DNA of 64,000 nucleotides. Origin: Kineococcus xinjiangensis (lineage in GTDB: Bacteria > Actinomycetota > Actinomycetes > Actinomycetales > Kineococcaceae). The notes beneath the pieces were generated by a model. That model saw only the letters and a list, made by a program, of their open reading frames with translations. It had not been told where the DNA came from and did not search any database. The position numbers and the translations under genes are program-made. Shown one piece after another: positions 1 through 7,850 of this stretch (position 1 is the first letter of the stretch; each line of letters begins with the position of its first letter). The DNA is taken from assembly GCF_002934625.1 (NCBI RefSeq), contig NZ_PTJD01000010.1:1-64000 (forward strand), written 5' to 3'.

Positions 1-63
1 GGCCGATTGACCCCTATCGAGTACGAGACCATCATGACCGCACCGGCCAATCAGGCCGCGTGA
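1..63 (+). CDS. IS3-family transposase (OrfB), C-terminal end only
   Basis: The first 63 bases read as one frame ending in TGA and encode the last 20 residues of a protein, including RLTPIEYE followed by an Ala/Gln-rich end. This matches the conserved C-terminus of actinobacterial IS3-family OrfB transposases (DDE integrase fold). The catalytic core lies left of the window and cannot be checked. The right inverted repeat should fall shortly after the stop, roughly within 64-130, but I could not fix its end because the left end is not visible. The insertion sits directly upstream of an orphan gene that may have lost its start. Confidence 0.65.
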   Translation, partial: GRLTPIEYETIMTAPANQAA

Positions 64-213
64 CCTGATCTGACACCGGATCATGCAGCAGACCCGTGTC
101 CCGATTCGCCGCTCGGGCATGGGGGAGACATCCTGCCTGATCACGAGACCCACCTCCTCAAGCGTGGGCAGCCACGCCTGGCCGAGGAGGCCCGAGCTGA
201 CGGGGTCGCTGCC

Positions 214-1107
214 GTGTTGGCGGAGCACTTCGCCGAGCCTGAGGCCGATGGGTCGGCTCTCGTACCAGCCTTCTGCGCTTTCAGTGCCTACTTCAGTCTC
301 CACGACTACGAGCAGATCTTGGCCGTCCTCGCTGACATCGATCCTCGCCGGCTGCGGCAGACGGGGCGCTGGCTAGTCCGTCATAGCCCCGATCGCTGCT
401 CGGTCAACGTGGGGCTTGGACTGCTGGCAGTGACGGCCCAACCGCGTGACATCCCGATGATCCAGACCATCGCTGTGCTGGAGTGCTTCGGCACTCTCGC
501 GGCCGAGATCTTCGAGTACCGCTTCAGGGATGTGGACGCCCTCATTTGGCTGGGTGAGCATGTGGCCGTCTGGGGACGAGTCCACGCCGTGGAAGCGCTG
601 TGCCGCATCGCACCCGAGGAGGCCCGCCCGTGGCTGCTGCGGCGATCTTGTGGGGGAGGTCTCGACACGTACTTCGCTGGCAAGGTTGCCGTCGCTGCGC
701 GTCTCCATGAAGCGATGACCGATAGCGCCTTGGATGGTGAGCTGATTGATCACACCGGACAGCTCCTCGCCGTCATGACAAGGGCCGCGAACACAGGCCT
801 GACGCTGAAGCACTACGAGCACGGGCAGACGGTCGTCCGAGCTCATGTCCGAGCGGCGACGCAGCGGCCGCCAGCAGCGAAGCGGCACCTACATGCGGCA
901 ATGATCGCCGAGTATCTCGGTGACGAGGATGCTTTGCGGAATACCTCCAGGGATGAGCGTTTGAGGCTCCGCGGCCAGTACATCGACTTACTGTCGCGGG
1001 AAGACTGGGTCGCACAAGCCCGTCAGGATCTAGCGGAGCGGCGATTCGAGATGTCTTGGACTGTCAAGAACCTGCTGCCGGGCCTGGGGCTGGCTGAGCT
1101 GTACTGA
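214..1107 (+). CDS. Hypothetical protein, possibly 5'-truncated by an IS element
   Basis: A 297-residue frame opening at a GTG, with no family I recognise. It is rich in Ala, Leu, Arg and charged residues, has no signal peptide or membrane segment, and looks like a soluble alpha-helical (HEAT-like or HTH-associated) protein. The same frame is open upstream to position 64, right after the transposase stop. Codons 124-213 still read as a plausible helical peptide (ETHLLKRGQPRLAEEARADG), so the true start may have been removed by the insertion. Codon choice is visibly less GC-rich than genes after 3 kb, consistent with acquired DNA. No good ribosome-binding site precedes the GTG. The function is unknown. 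Confidence 0.6.
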   Translation: MLAEHFAEPEADGSALVPAFCAFSAYFSLHDYEQILAVLADIDPRRLRQTGRWLVRHSPDRCSVNVGLGLLAVTAQPRDIPMIQTIAVLECFGTLAAEIFEYRFRDVDALIWLGEHVAVWGRVHAVEALCRIAPEEARPWLLRRSCGGGLDTYFAGKVAVAARLHEAMTDSALDGELIDHTGQLLAVMTRAANTGLTLKHYEHGQTVVRAHVRAATQRPPAAKRHLHAAMIAEYLGDEDALRNTSRDERLRLRGQYIDLLSREDWVAQARQDLAERRFEMSWTVKNLLPGLGLAELY

Positions 1108-1319
1108 GACTTGATCGGCGGACGTCGCTCGTCGCGGCCTGGGCTTCAGCCGGTTCACAACCAGTCCGCGGACGTCCAGAAGGAGCAGTCGGCCAGCGGC
1201 AACTGTTGAAAAGCATCACCGCCGACCATGGCGCATCCGCACGGGCCAGCTGATCACCACGAGGGGTCTCGTAGGGCAGAGGTCGGTGACGGTCCCCGAG
1301 AGCCAGTGCCTTCGTCCTC

Positions 1320-1643
1320 TCAGTCGCCGTTGAACCACAAGCGCCGATGGGTCGTGCGATGGTCGCGAGACGGGATGACGAGGTCGGCCAGAGTGCTCAA
1401 GCGCTCCGCGGTACGGCGCAGGTCTTTATCCTCGACCTGCTGCATGAGCGCCTGGACCTCCTTGAGGAGCGCCCTGCACTGACGGGGGTTGAAGATCGTG
1501 TCGTCGTAGCGGTCGACGCCCGCCAGGAGTGGGAAGTCGGCGGGCGTCGCGGCCGCGACATCGACCAGCCTGCTGTACGGGTGTTCGCAGTCCTCCTCGA
1601 CCAGCGTTCCTGAGTACTCCTGCACTCGTACGGTCAGCGCCAC
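1320..1643 (-). CDS. Small conserved-looking hypothetical protein
   Basis: This encodes a 107-residue acidic soluble protein beginning MALTVRVQEYSG. It has no signal peptide or membrane segment, and I recognise no enzymatic motif. The sequence has a well-spread amino-acid composition, and the segment FNPRQCRALLKEVQALM looks like a folded helix, so I treat it as a real gene rather than a chance frame. It lies on the island side of the tRNA remnant at 1798-1840, opposite in direction to the upstream orphan gene, and is probably cargo of the same integrated element. The stretch 1108-1319 between the two genes holds nothing I can identify. Confidence 0.6.
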   Translation of the reverse strand: MALTVRVQEYSGTLVEEDCEHPYSRLVDVAAATPADFPLLAGVDRYDDTIFNPRQCRALLKEVQALMQQVEDKDLRRTAERLSTLADLVIPSRDHRTTHRRLWFNGD

Positions 1644-1797
1644 AGCGGCAGTCTCCCAGCCTCTCGGGTGGAGTGGTGCCCTGTGCCCCCGAGGTGCCCC
1701 CGGTGCCGCCGCGCCTGCCCCCGGCAGCCCCCATCAACCGACTGCCGGACAAGCACGGCGGCACCGCCTCGGCCACCCCTCCGCACCCTGGAACTGG

Positions 1798-1840
1798 CTC
1801 GTAATGCGTAGGTCCGGGGTTCGATTCCCCGAGGCGGCTC
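1798..1840 (+). other. tRNA-Thr(CGT) 3' remnant, putative attR site
   Basis: The 43 bases run from the anticodon loop (CTCGTAA, anticodon CGT at 1800-1802) through the anticodon 3' stem, variable region, an intact T-arm with GGTTCGATTCC, and the acceptor 3' strand GGCGGCTC. No matching 5' half (an acceptor such as GAGCCGCC plus a D-arm) exists upstream, so this is not a functional tRNA gene. A 3' tRNA fragment starting in the anticodon loop is the usual footprint of a tyrosine-recombinase element integrated in a tRNA. The native-looking terminator follows on the right, so the chromosome lies right and the island lies left, where the restored tRNA should be. Confidence 0.75.
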
Positions 1841-1845
1841 AGAGC

Positions 1846-1878
1846 AGCCCCGCAGGTCACAGACCTGCGGGGCTCTTT
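1846..1878 (+). terminator. Rho-independent terminator of the tRNA-Thr locus
   Basis: A perfect 13-bp stem (AGCCCCGCAGGTC pairing with GACCTGCGGGGCT) closes a 3-nt loop and is followed by CTTT. It begins 5 bases after the tRNA remnant, so it is most likely the original tRNA terminator, which supports this side being native chromosome. Confidence 0.8.
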
Positions 1879-1890
1879 GCTGCCCGCGGT

Positions 1891-1979
1891 TGACGCTCTG
1901 CCTGCACCCCGGCTGCGGCGCGCCGGTGAGGGCGGCCGTTGCGGCGGCGTGTCGGGCTCAGCCCGCAGGGAGAGTGTCA
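1891..1979 (+). repeat. 89-bp MITE-like repeat, copy 1
   Basis: An 89-bp segment with imperfect terminal inverted repeats: TGACGCTCTGCCTGC at the left, GCAGGGAGAGTGTCA at the right, 13 of 15 positions complementary. A diverged copy of exactly the same length lies inverted at 7980-8068. The two align without gaps and share TGAC-CTCT-CCTGCACCCCGG near one end and GCGTGTCG further in. It has no coding capacity of its own. Its right end provides the stop codon of the adjoining regulator fragment. Confidence 0.6.
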
Positions 1980-2240
1980 GCGGGTTGCCGTTCTGGACGC
2001 GGGGAGCGTGTACGACAGCACGAAGGAGTCCGCTGCCATCACCGTGTGGCAGACCTCCACGAGCGTGCCGTCGATGCCGTAGGCGGTGCGGAGCAGGTGG
2101 AACACCGGCGCTCCGCAGGCGAGCGCCAGTATGCGGCTCTCCTCAGCGGTGGGCATCCGCTCCTCGACGTGGTCGAGCCGGTGGCCGAGTCCTTCCAAGC
2201 GGGCGTAGGTGCCACCAGAGTCCGGGGCAGTCCCTGATGC
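1977..2240 (-). pseudogene. Remnant of a GntR-family regulator (UTRA domain C-terminus)
   Basis: The open frame encodes about 87 residues that look like the end of a UTRA effector-binding domain: GTYARLEGLGHRLDHVEER, then the turn MPTAEESRILAL, then LLRTAYGIDGTLVEVC and TVMAADSFVLSY. UTRA is the C-terminal ligand domain of HutC-type GntR regulators, which are common on actinobacterial integrative elements. The N-terminal winged helix is missing, and the frame is closed by a stop at 2241-2243 with no usable start. The fragment ends inside the right terminal repeat of the MITE-like element. It is best read as debris of an older integration next to the attR. Confidence 0.65.
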
Positions 2241-2280
2241 CTACGCCCGGGCACGTCACCAACATCCGTGCCCACCACAC

Positions 2281-3069
2281 CTAAGGAAGGAGCTTGCTCG
2301 TCTCGCGGGCGGCCTTGCGGATCCCTGCTCTCTCGTCCAGCCAGCCGCCTGCGACGCCGACGACGGGGAGCTTGCCGATCGCGCGGGTGAGCAGGCCACC
2401 GCGGGGGCGTTCGTCGAGGAGGTTCTGCACCTCGAAGAACGCCCGGGCGAGCCGCCAGACGGTACGGGCTGCCCTCTTGGCGCCGCGCCCGAGCGTCGCG
2501 ACGCGGCCGCTGTCGTCCTCCTCGCCCTCGCCCTCGCCCTCGCCCTCGCCCTCGCCCTCGCCCTCGGCGTCGAGGCGCTGCTCGCTCTCCTCCGGCGCGG
2601 GGATGGGCGGGTCGATGGAGCGCACGTCGCGGTCGAACAGGACCTTGGCCAGGAGCGGCACCCAGTCCGCAGGGTCGGTTCGGCCGTGTTCGCGGGCGGT
2701 CGCGCAGACCGCCAGTCCTGCCGCGGAGGCGCCCAGGGCGGCCTGCAGGGGCAGCCGGTCGGCCAGGGCCCCGGCGAAGCGGGGGGCGGCGGCGGCGAGC
2801 CCGGCGCTGATCCCGATCCGGGTCACCCACCAGTCCACGCGCTGGGAGACGGGGCGGCTGCGCCACGTCGGGGAAGCGGGCGTGACCTCACCGAGGGCGC
2901 GGTCGCGCAGGGCGTCGAAGGCGCGGGCGGGGAAGGAGGCGGTGGGTGGCGGGTCGTCGTCGAGACCCAGCCACCGCTGGGGGTCGGTGAGGATGTGGTC
3001 CACCATGCCGGCGTAGGCGCCCAGGACGCGCGCGATCTGCGCGTCGCTGACGGCGGGGGTCCTGCTCAT
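2281..3069 (-). CDS. Hypothetical protein, EcsC-like C-terminus
   Basis: The ATG at 3069 is chosen because an AGGAGG (complement of 3080-3085) lies about ten bases upstream, giving 262 residues. The C-terminal part has Ala/Gly-rich helices around WVTRIGISAGLAAAAPRF and ends with KLPVVGVAGGWLDE, which resembles the closing motif of the EcsC family (poorly characterised, linked to secretion or membrane processes). No signal peptide is visible. Mid-protein there is a low-complexity Glu-Gly run encoded by seven CTCGCC units. The gene stands alone between the decayed GntR gene and the methyltransferase gene. The EcsC assignment is tentative. Confidence 0.7.
   Translation of the reverse strand: MSRTPAVSDAQIARVLGAYAGMVDHILTDPQRWLGLDDDPPPTASFPARAFDALRDRALGEVTPASPTWRSRPVSQRVDWWVTRIGISAGLAAAAPRFAGALADRLPLQAALGASAAGLAVCATAREHGRTDPADWVPLLAKVLFDRDVRSIDPPIPAPEESEQRLDAEGEGEGEGEGEGEGEEDDSGRVATLGRGAKRAARTVWRLARAFFEVQNLLDERPRGGLLTRAIGKLPVVGVAGGWLDERAGIRKAARETSKLLP
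2521..2562. repeat. Hexanucleotide microsatellite inside a gene
   Basis: Seven perfect tandem copies of CTCGCC (GGCGAG on the coding strand) encode the Glu-Gly run of the EcsC-like protein. Unit gain or loss stays in frame because the period is six. Confidence 0.9.
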
Positions 3070-3229
3070 GTCCGGGTCGCCTCCTGGGCTGACGCATCGC
3101 CTGACGTGGGTGCCCTCGATCGGGTGGGCAACCGCGACCGAATGACACCATCCGCTGCGGAGGCCGACCACTCAGCACGGTCATCAGAGCAGGTCACCGA
3201 TGCCGCCGAGGCGGGGTAGGTCGAGCCCG

Positions 3230-4786
3230 CTACAGCGGTCGGCGCGCCACGAACGTGACGTGCGTGTCCGGCCACTCCACCCGCTCGCCGGTCGAGGCGT
3301 CGCGCAGCGCGGCACCGGCCGAGAGCCGGTTCTCGACGAGCCACTCGTTGCGCCACGCCCCGCTCGCGGGCTCGACGGAGAACCCGACGCCCTCGAGCAG
3401 CGCGACCCAGTCGGGCCACGTCATGTCGCAGAACCGCTCGTGGCACTCGGACAGCCAGCTGTCGACGTAGTCGCGGGTGTAGAGGAACTCCATCGCGGCC
3501 CGCAGGGTGAGTTCCGCGACGCCGTCCGCGACCCAGCGCACGTCGCACTCGCCGCCGGACAGGGCCGGGAAGTCCTGCGCGAACTGCACGAGGCGCTCGG
3601 CCGGCGACAGCGCGGCCACGTGCCCGGCGACGGCCTCCCCGGTCCAGCCGCTCAGGTTCACGGGGGCGACCCCCGCACCGGTGCCGTCGAGCACGAGGTG
3701 CACGAGCCGGTCCCCGCCGACCGGGCCCAGCACGTCCGAGCAGACCCACACGCCACCGGGCGCGGTGTGCTCGTGGATGCGCGTCGCGAGGAGTTCGAGG
3801 TCGCTGCGGCCCTCGCCGTAGCTGGCGATCTCGTGGGTCAGGGCGACGGTCAGCGTCGTGCTGACCGAGGCGACGGGGAAGACGGCGGAGCGCAGCAGGT
3901 TCCGCTGCGCGAAGAAGACGTTCGGGTTCGCGAACACGCCCTGCGCGCGTCGGTGCTCGGCCTCGGCGACGAGGTGGCGTGAGACGTCGACCCCGTAGAG
4001 GTCGGATTCGGCGAGGCGCGGGTCGCGGGCCGCGCGCTCCAGGAGCCCGCCCGCCGCGCAGCCGAGGTCCACGACGCGACCGGGCTCGACGAACGGGGCG
4101 ACCTGCTCCCACTTGCGGTCCGAGGCGTCGTCGAACGCCGCGGTGTAGCTGCGGTAGTCGCGCGTCGTGGTGAGGTCGCCCTCGGTCGAGACCGTCGGGT
4201 CGGCGTGGATCAGTGCGATGTGCGCGTCGAGCCGGTACCGGTCGTAGAAGCGCACGACCTCGGGGTGGGCCAGGTCGCGCCAGCGCTCGTCGCCCGCGGC
4301 CAGCAGTTCGAGCACGTCCCACGGGCGGGCCGGGGCGTCCTCGGCCGCGTCCTCGACGGGGACGATGCGGAACCCCAGCTCGGCGTACATCGCGGCGACC
4401 TGCGGGGTGGAGCACGCGACGACCGTCTCGCGCGGGCTCGCGGTGACCCCGGTCGAGAGCTCGACGCTCGCGAGGACCGTGCGCGCGAAGCGCGGGCTCG
4501 GCGGGACGTCGGCCACGGGGGCGATGAGCGAGGGAAGGCCCTCGACGGCCGTGACGCGCTCGATCATCGCCTCGCGCCGGTGCGCCGGGATCGGGTTGCG
4601 CCGGGTGCCGCTGTGGGTGGCGGAGGTGACGGCCCAGACGACGTCCGCGTCGGGGGTGCACTCGACCCGCGCGCCCGACGAGTCCGCGAGCTCCCCGGCC
4701 AGCAGCGCACGCAGGTGCACCGTCTGGAAGCGCGTCACCAGGTGGTGCCGGCCGGGGAACAGGACGTGGCGGACGGGCGCGGGCAT
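3230..4786 (-). CDS. Class I SAM-dependent methyltransferase with nucleotidyltransferase-like N-domain
   Basis: This 518-residue protein is read from the ATG at 4786. The C-terminal half contains a Rossmann methyltransferase: motif I is VVDLGCAAGG near residue 240, followed by the acidic strand LYGVDVS. It is close to methyltransferases that carry out O- or N-methylation, but the substrate is not predictable. The first ~150 residues do not belong to that fold. They contain LFPGRHHLVTRFQ and ATHSGTRRNPIPAHRREAMIERV, which resemble the HxGH loop and second motif of NMN/cytidylyl-type nucleotidyltransferases, although the HxGH itself is degenerate (HHLV). The gene is monocistronic, and 150 bp separate it from a divergent small membrane protein. 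Confidence 0.75.
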   Translation of the reverse strand: MPAPVRHVLFPGRHHLVTRFQTVHLRALLAGELADSSGARVECTPDADVVWAVTSATHSGTRRNPIPAHRREAMIERVTAVEGLPSLIAPVADVPPSPRFARTVLASVELSTGVTASPRETVVACSTPQVAAMYAELGFRIVPVEDAAEDAPARPWDVLELLAAGDERWRDLAHPEVVRFYDRYRLDAHIALIHADPTVSTEGDLTTTRDYRSYTAAFDDASDRKWEQVAPFVEPGRVVDLGCAAGGLLERAARDPRLAESDLYGVDVSRHLVAEAEHRRAQGVFANPNVFFAQRNLLRSAVFPVASVSTTLTVALTHEIASYGEGRSDLELLATRIHEHTAPGGVWVCSDVLGPVGGDRLVHLVLDGTGAGVAPVNLSGWTGEAVAGHVAALSPAERLVQFAQDFPALSGGECDVRWVADGVAELTLRAAMEFLYTRDYVDSWLSECHERFCDMTWPDWVALLEGVGFSVEPASGAWRNEWLVENRLSAGAALRDASTGERVEWPDTHVTFVARRPL

Positions 4787-4936
4787 GGCGACCAGGATGC
4801 CAGTCCGCCACGCGGGACCCGGGGTTCGGCGGGACCGGTGGACGCCTCCGGTCGGAGGTGCGTCGATGCGGGGTCGGATCCGTGAGCGGGCCGGCGACCC
4901 GTCCCGGGGGTCGCGTCGAGGTGCCACGGTGGGGGG

Positions 4937-5209
4937 ATGCGATCGTCGCCCTCCGCCGGGCCCGCCTGGTTCCGTCTCCTGCTGCGAGGGAGCCTCGGTG
5001 TGACGGTGCTCGGCTTCGTCGCCAGCGTGGTCATGTTCTTCCGGCCGTGGACGGAGTGCGCGGAGTACGAGGACGCTCCGCTGGGGGCCGGGTGCCCGGT
5101 CGAGGGTCCGGAGGTCTACCTCGTTCAGGGTGCCCTGCTGCTGTTCCTGCTGGGCGTCCTGGGCCTGCTCGCCTCAGTCGTGACCGCCGGCCGCGCTGCG
5201 AGGGGATGA
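4937..5209 (+). CDS. Small two-TM membrane protein
   Basis: This encodes 90 residues. Hydrophobic helices at about 15-36 and 63-85 flank a short acidic loop containing two cysteines (WTECAEYEDAPLGAGCP). The loop is probably extracytoplasmic and could be disulfide-bonded. I recognise no family. The ATG follows GGTGGGGGG and a CACGGT hexamer six bases upstream, so it may be leaderless. It is divergent from the methyltransferase gene and convergent with the secreted phosphoesterase gene, and is probably its own unit. Confidence 0.6.
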   Translation: MRSSPSAGPAWFRLLLRGSLGVTVLGFVASVVMFFRPWTECAEYEDAPLGAGCPVEGPEVYLVQGALLLFLLGVLGLLASVVTAGRAARG

Positions 5210-5281
5210 CGAGGACGAGGAGGCCGCCGCGGTCACCGGGTGACCGTGACGACCTCCTCGCCCTCCGCAGGGCCTGCCGCG

Positions 5282-7819
5282 TCAGTACGTCAGGACCAGG
5301 TGGGACCTGTTGCCCGTGGCTTCCTTGGAGGTGTAGTAGGCGCCGTCGGTGGAGGCGTCGGTGATGCGGAAGCTGTAGACGCCCTCAGCCGTGATGTGGC
5401 TGCTCAGGTCGATCTCCTGCCACTGCCCGGTCGTGACGGGCCCGAGTTCGGCCAGCTTCGTCGCGCCGGCGGCCGGTGCCGTCTGCCAGGTGACGGTCCG
5501 CTCGCTCCACAGTGTGTCCGCGACGGGGTGGACGTGACCGCCCTTGTCGGAGCCGTTGGCGACGTGCAGGCGCAGCTTCGCGCTCTTCACCGGCGCGCCA
5601 CCGAGGCCGGTGACGTTGAACTTCACGAGTGCGTGCTTGAGCGGCTCGCCGTCGGTGCCGAACGTGGTCTGCGTCCCGTAGTTCGTCGCGGGCGCCCCGG
5701 ACTCCACGGTGGCGTCGTCCGCGGGCAGCAGCGTCGTCGTCTGCGTCGGGGCCGGCTCGGTCGTGGTGGGGGTGGTGGTCTTGGGTTCGAGGGTGAGGAC
5801 GAGTCGGGGCTTGCCGGTGGTGCTCTCGCGGCTGCCGTAGCCGGCGCCGTCGGTGGAGGAGGAGGCGGTGCGGAAGCTGTAGGTGCCGTCGCCGGTGATG
5901 GCGGAGGTGGCGTCGTGCTCGACCCAGGTGCCGGTGGTGACGGCGCCGAGCGTGGAGAGTGCGGTGGCGTCGGCGGCGGGGGCGGTGCTCCAGGTGACGG
6001 TGCGCTCGTCCCAGCCGGTGGCGGCGGTGCGGTGCAGCCTGCCGCCGCTGGTGGAGGGGTTGGTCACCTGCATCTGGATCCGGGCGCTGCGGACGGTGTA
6101 GCCCTCGGTTCCGGTCACGGAGAACTTCAGGAGTGCTTCCTCGACGGGGCTGGCGTCGACCTCGATGCTCGTGGTGGCGCCGTCGTTGGTGGTCGGCGTG
6201 GCCTGGCGCACCGTCGCATCCGCCACGGCGGTGAAGGTCTTCGTGGTGGGGGTGGTGGTCTTGGGTTCGAGGGTGAGGACGAGTCGGGGCTTGCCGGTGG
6301 TGCTCTCGCGGCTGCCGTAGCCGGCGCCGTCGGTGGAGGAGGAGGCGGTGCGGAAGCTGTAGGTGCCGTCGCCGGTGATGGCGGAGGTGGCGTCGTGCTC
6401 GACCCAGGTGCCGGTGGTGACGGCGCCGAGCGTGGAGAGTGCGGTGGCGTCGGCGGCGGGGGCGGTGCTCCAGGTGACGGTGCGCTCGTCCCAGCCGGTG
6501 GCGGCGGTGCGGTGCAGCCTGCCGCCGCTGGTGGAGGGGTTGGTCACCTGCATCTGGATCCGGGCGCTGCGGACGGTGTAGCCCTCGGTTCCGGTCACGG
6601 AGAACTTCAGGAGTGCTTCCTCGACGGGGCTGGCGTCGACCTCGATGCTCGTGGTGGCGCCGTCGTTGGTGGTCGGCGTGGCCTGGCGCACCGTCGCATC
6701 CGCCACGGCGGTGAAGGTCTTCGTCGTCGTGGTGGGGCTCTCCAGCACCGGCGGCAACGCCGGCGACGTCGCGGACCGGCCGATGGTGAAGCGGTCGGCG
6801 AAGGCCGTGGTGCCGGTGTTGACGAACGTGGACGTCAGCGCGTCGGCGGTGACCTCGATGCGGTTGTAGCCGTAGGTGGGGAGGTCGGCGTTGCCCTCCG
6901 TCACGGCGAAGTACCCGGCCTCGGTGTCGCTGGGGTTGACGGTGCGCGGGGGACGGCCGCCCAGCCCGCTGATGACGAGGACCGTGCCCTTGCCGGCCTC
7001 GTAGCCGCCCGCGTTCCCGCTGGCGGCGATGCAGGAGGAGTTGACGGTGTTGGTGGGGACCCTGGTGCAGCCGCTGCCGTGGGCGAGCTGGTGGGAGCGC
7101 TGGTAGTCGTGCTCGTGGCCCTGGAGCAGGAGGTCGACCTTCTTGCTCACGACGGTGTTGAAGAACGCCGAGCCGATCTGGTCGACCTTGCTCCCGGTGG
7201 TGATGTAGTTCATGTGGTTGGCCACGATGACCCACTTGATGCCTGCGGCGCGGGCCTGGTCGATGCTGTTGCTGAGCCACGTGTGCTCGGGGGAGCCGCT
7301 GGCGAACGTGTACTCCAGGCCGGGGGACATCACGATGAAGCGGGCCAGCGGCGCCGTCGCCGGGTGGTCGAAGTAGTAGTCGCGGCCGTGGGTGCTGCCG
7401 GGCATGACGGTGCTGCCCATCCGGTCCGGCAGGCAGGGCAGGTACTCGTCGAAGTTGTGGGTCTCGTGGTTGCCCTGGACCAGCGGGAAGCGGAACGTCT
7501 CACCGAACTGGTCGCCCGCCGGCTTGCCCGCACCGCGGTTGATGTTGTCCTTCACGAACGTGCACCAGGACGCGGGCGCGATCGTGTCGTAGCTGAGGTC
7601 GCCCAGGCTGAGGAAGAACGAGGGGTTCTCCGCGCCCACCCGCTGCATCAGCGTGGCCGCCGGGCTCGCCGAGCCGTGGTCGCCGGCCGTGGCGAACGTG
7701 AAGGAGCCGGTGGTGGAGGTCGAGGCCGAGGCGGCTCCGGAGCCCGCGAGCGTTCCCGCCACCATGAGGGCCGCGGCCGCGAGGCCGGCCCATCGGTTGC
7801 GCTGACGACCTGTGCCCAT
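5282..7819 (-). CDS. Secreted metallophosphoesterase with three DNRLRE/CBM96-type modules
   Basis: The 845-residue product starts at an ATG preceded by GGAGGA. Residues 1-33 are a signal peptide (hydrophobic core AGLAAAALMVAGTLAG, cleavage near ASA). The catalytic domain shows the calcineurin-like metal motifs in order: TAGDHG (46), LGDLSYD (72), QGNHET (115), VANHMNY and QGHEHDYQ. The C-terminal half is three ~160-residue beta modules of the DNRLRE/CBM96 type (TFTAVADATVRQ, DERTVTWSTAP), probably for polysaccharide or surface binding. The first two modules are identical at the DNA level. The family hydrolyses phosphate esters outside the cell; the substrate is unknown. A TGAGCGCTCA palindrome lies 31 bases upstream of the start. 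Confidence 0.88.
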   Translation of the reverse strand: MGTGRQRNRWAGLAAAALMVAGTLAGSGAASASTSTTGSFTFATAGDHGSASPAATLMQRVGAENPSFFLSLGDLSYDTIAPASWCTFVKDNINRGAGKPAGDQFGETFRFPLVQGNHETHNFDEYLPCLPDRMGSTVMPGSTHGRDYYFDHPATAPLARFIVMSPGLEYTFASGSPEHTWLSNSIDQARAAGIKWVIVANHMNYITTGSKVDQIGSAFFNTVVSKKVDLLLQGHEHDYQRSHQLAHGSGCTRVPTNTVNSSCIAASGNAGGYEAGKGTVLVISGLGGRPPRTVNPSDTEAGYFAVTEGNADLPTYGYNRIEVTADALTSTFVNTGTTAFADRFTIGRSATSPALPPVLESPTTTTKTFTAVADATVRQATPTTNDGATTSIEVDASPVEEALLKFSVTGTEGYTVRSARIQMQVTNPSTSGGRLHRTAATGWDERTVTWSTAPAADATALSTLGAVTTGTWVEHDATSAITGDGTYSFRTASSSTDGAGYGSRESTTGKPRLVLTLEPKTTTPTTKTFTAVADATVRQATPTTNDGATTSIEVDASPVEEALLKFSVTGTEGYTVRSARIQMQVTNPSTSGGRLHRTAATGWDERTVTWSTAPAADATALSTLGAVTTGTWVEHDATSAITGDGTYSFRTASSSTDGAGYGSRESTTGKPRLVLTLEPKTTTPTTTEPAPTQTTTLLPADDATVESGAPATNYGTQTTFGTDGEPLKHALVKFNVTGLGGAPVKSAKLRLHVANGSDKGGHVHPVADTLWSERTVTWQTAPAAGATKLAELGPVTTGQWQEIDLSSHITAEGVYSFRITDASTDGAYYTSKEATGNRSHLVLTY
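5761..6724. repeat. Perfect 480-bp tandem duplication
   Basis: Positions 5761-6244 match 6241-6724 base for base (period 480, 160 codons, in frame). The match breaks immediately outside these limits. It duplicates one DNRLRE module of the phosphoesterase. The third module (5282-5760) is only distantly similar. Confidence 0.97.
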
Positions 7820-7850
7820 GGTGTCCTCCGTCTGCCCCGCGAGCGTTCCG

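Noticed and set aside
1426-1804. Overlapping frames on both strands next to the att site that might be an integrase or excisionase end
   Set aside because: The translations are Pro/Gly/Arg-rich with no recombinase motifs and largely overlap the better 107-residue gene at 1320-1643.
1798-1840. A functional tRNA-Thr gene
   Set aside because: Only the 3' half is present; no acceptor 5' strand or D-arm precedes it, so it is an attachment-site remnant.
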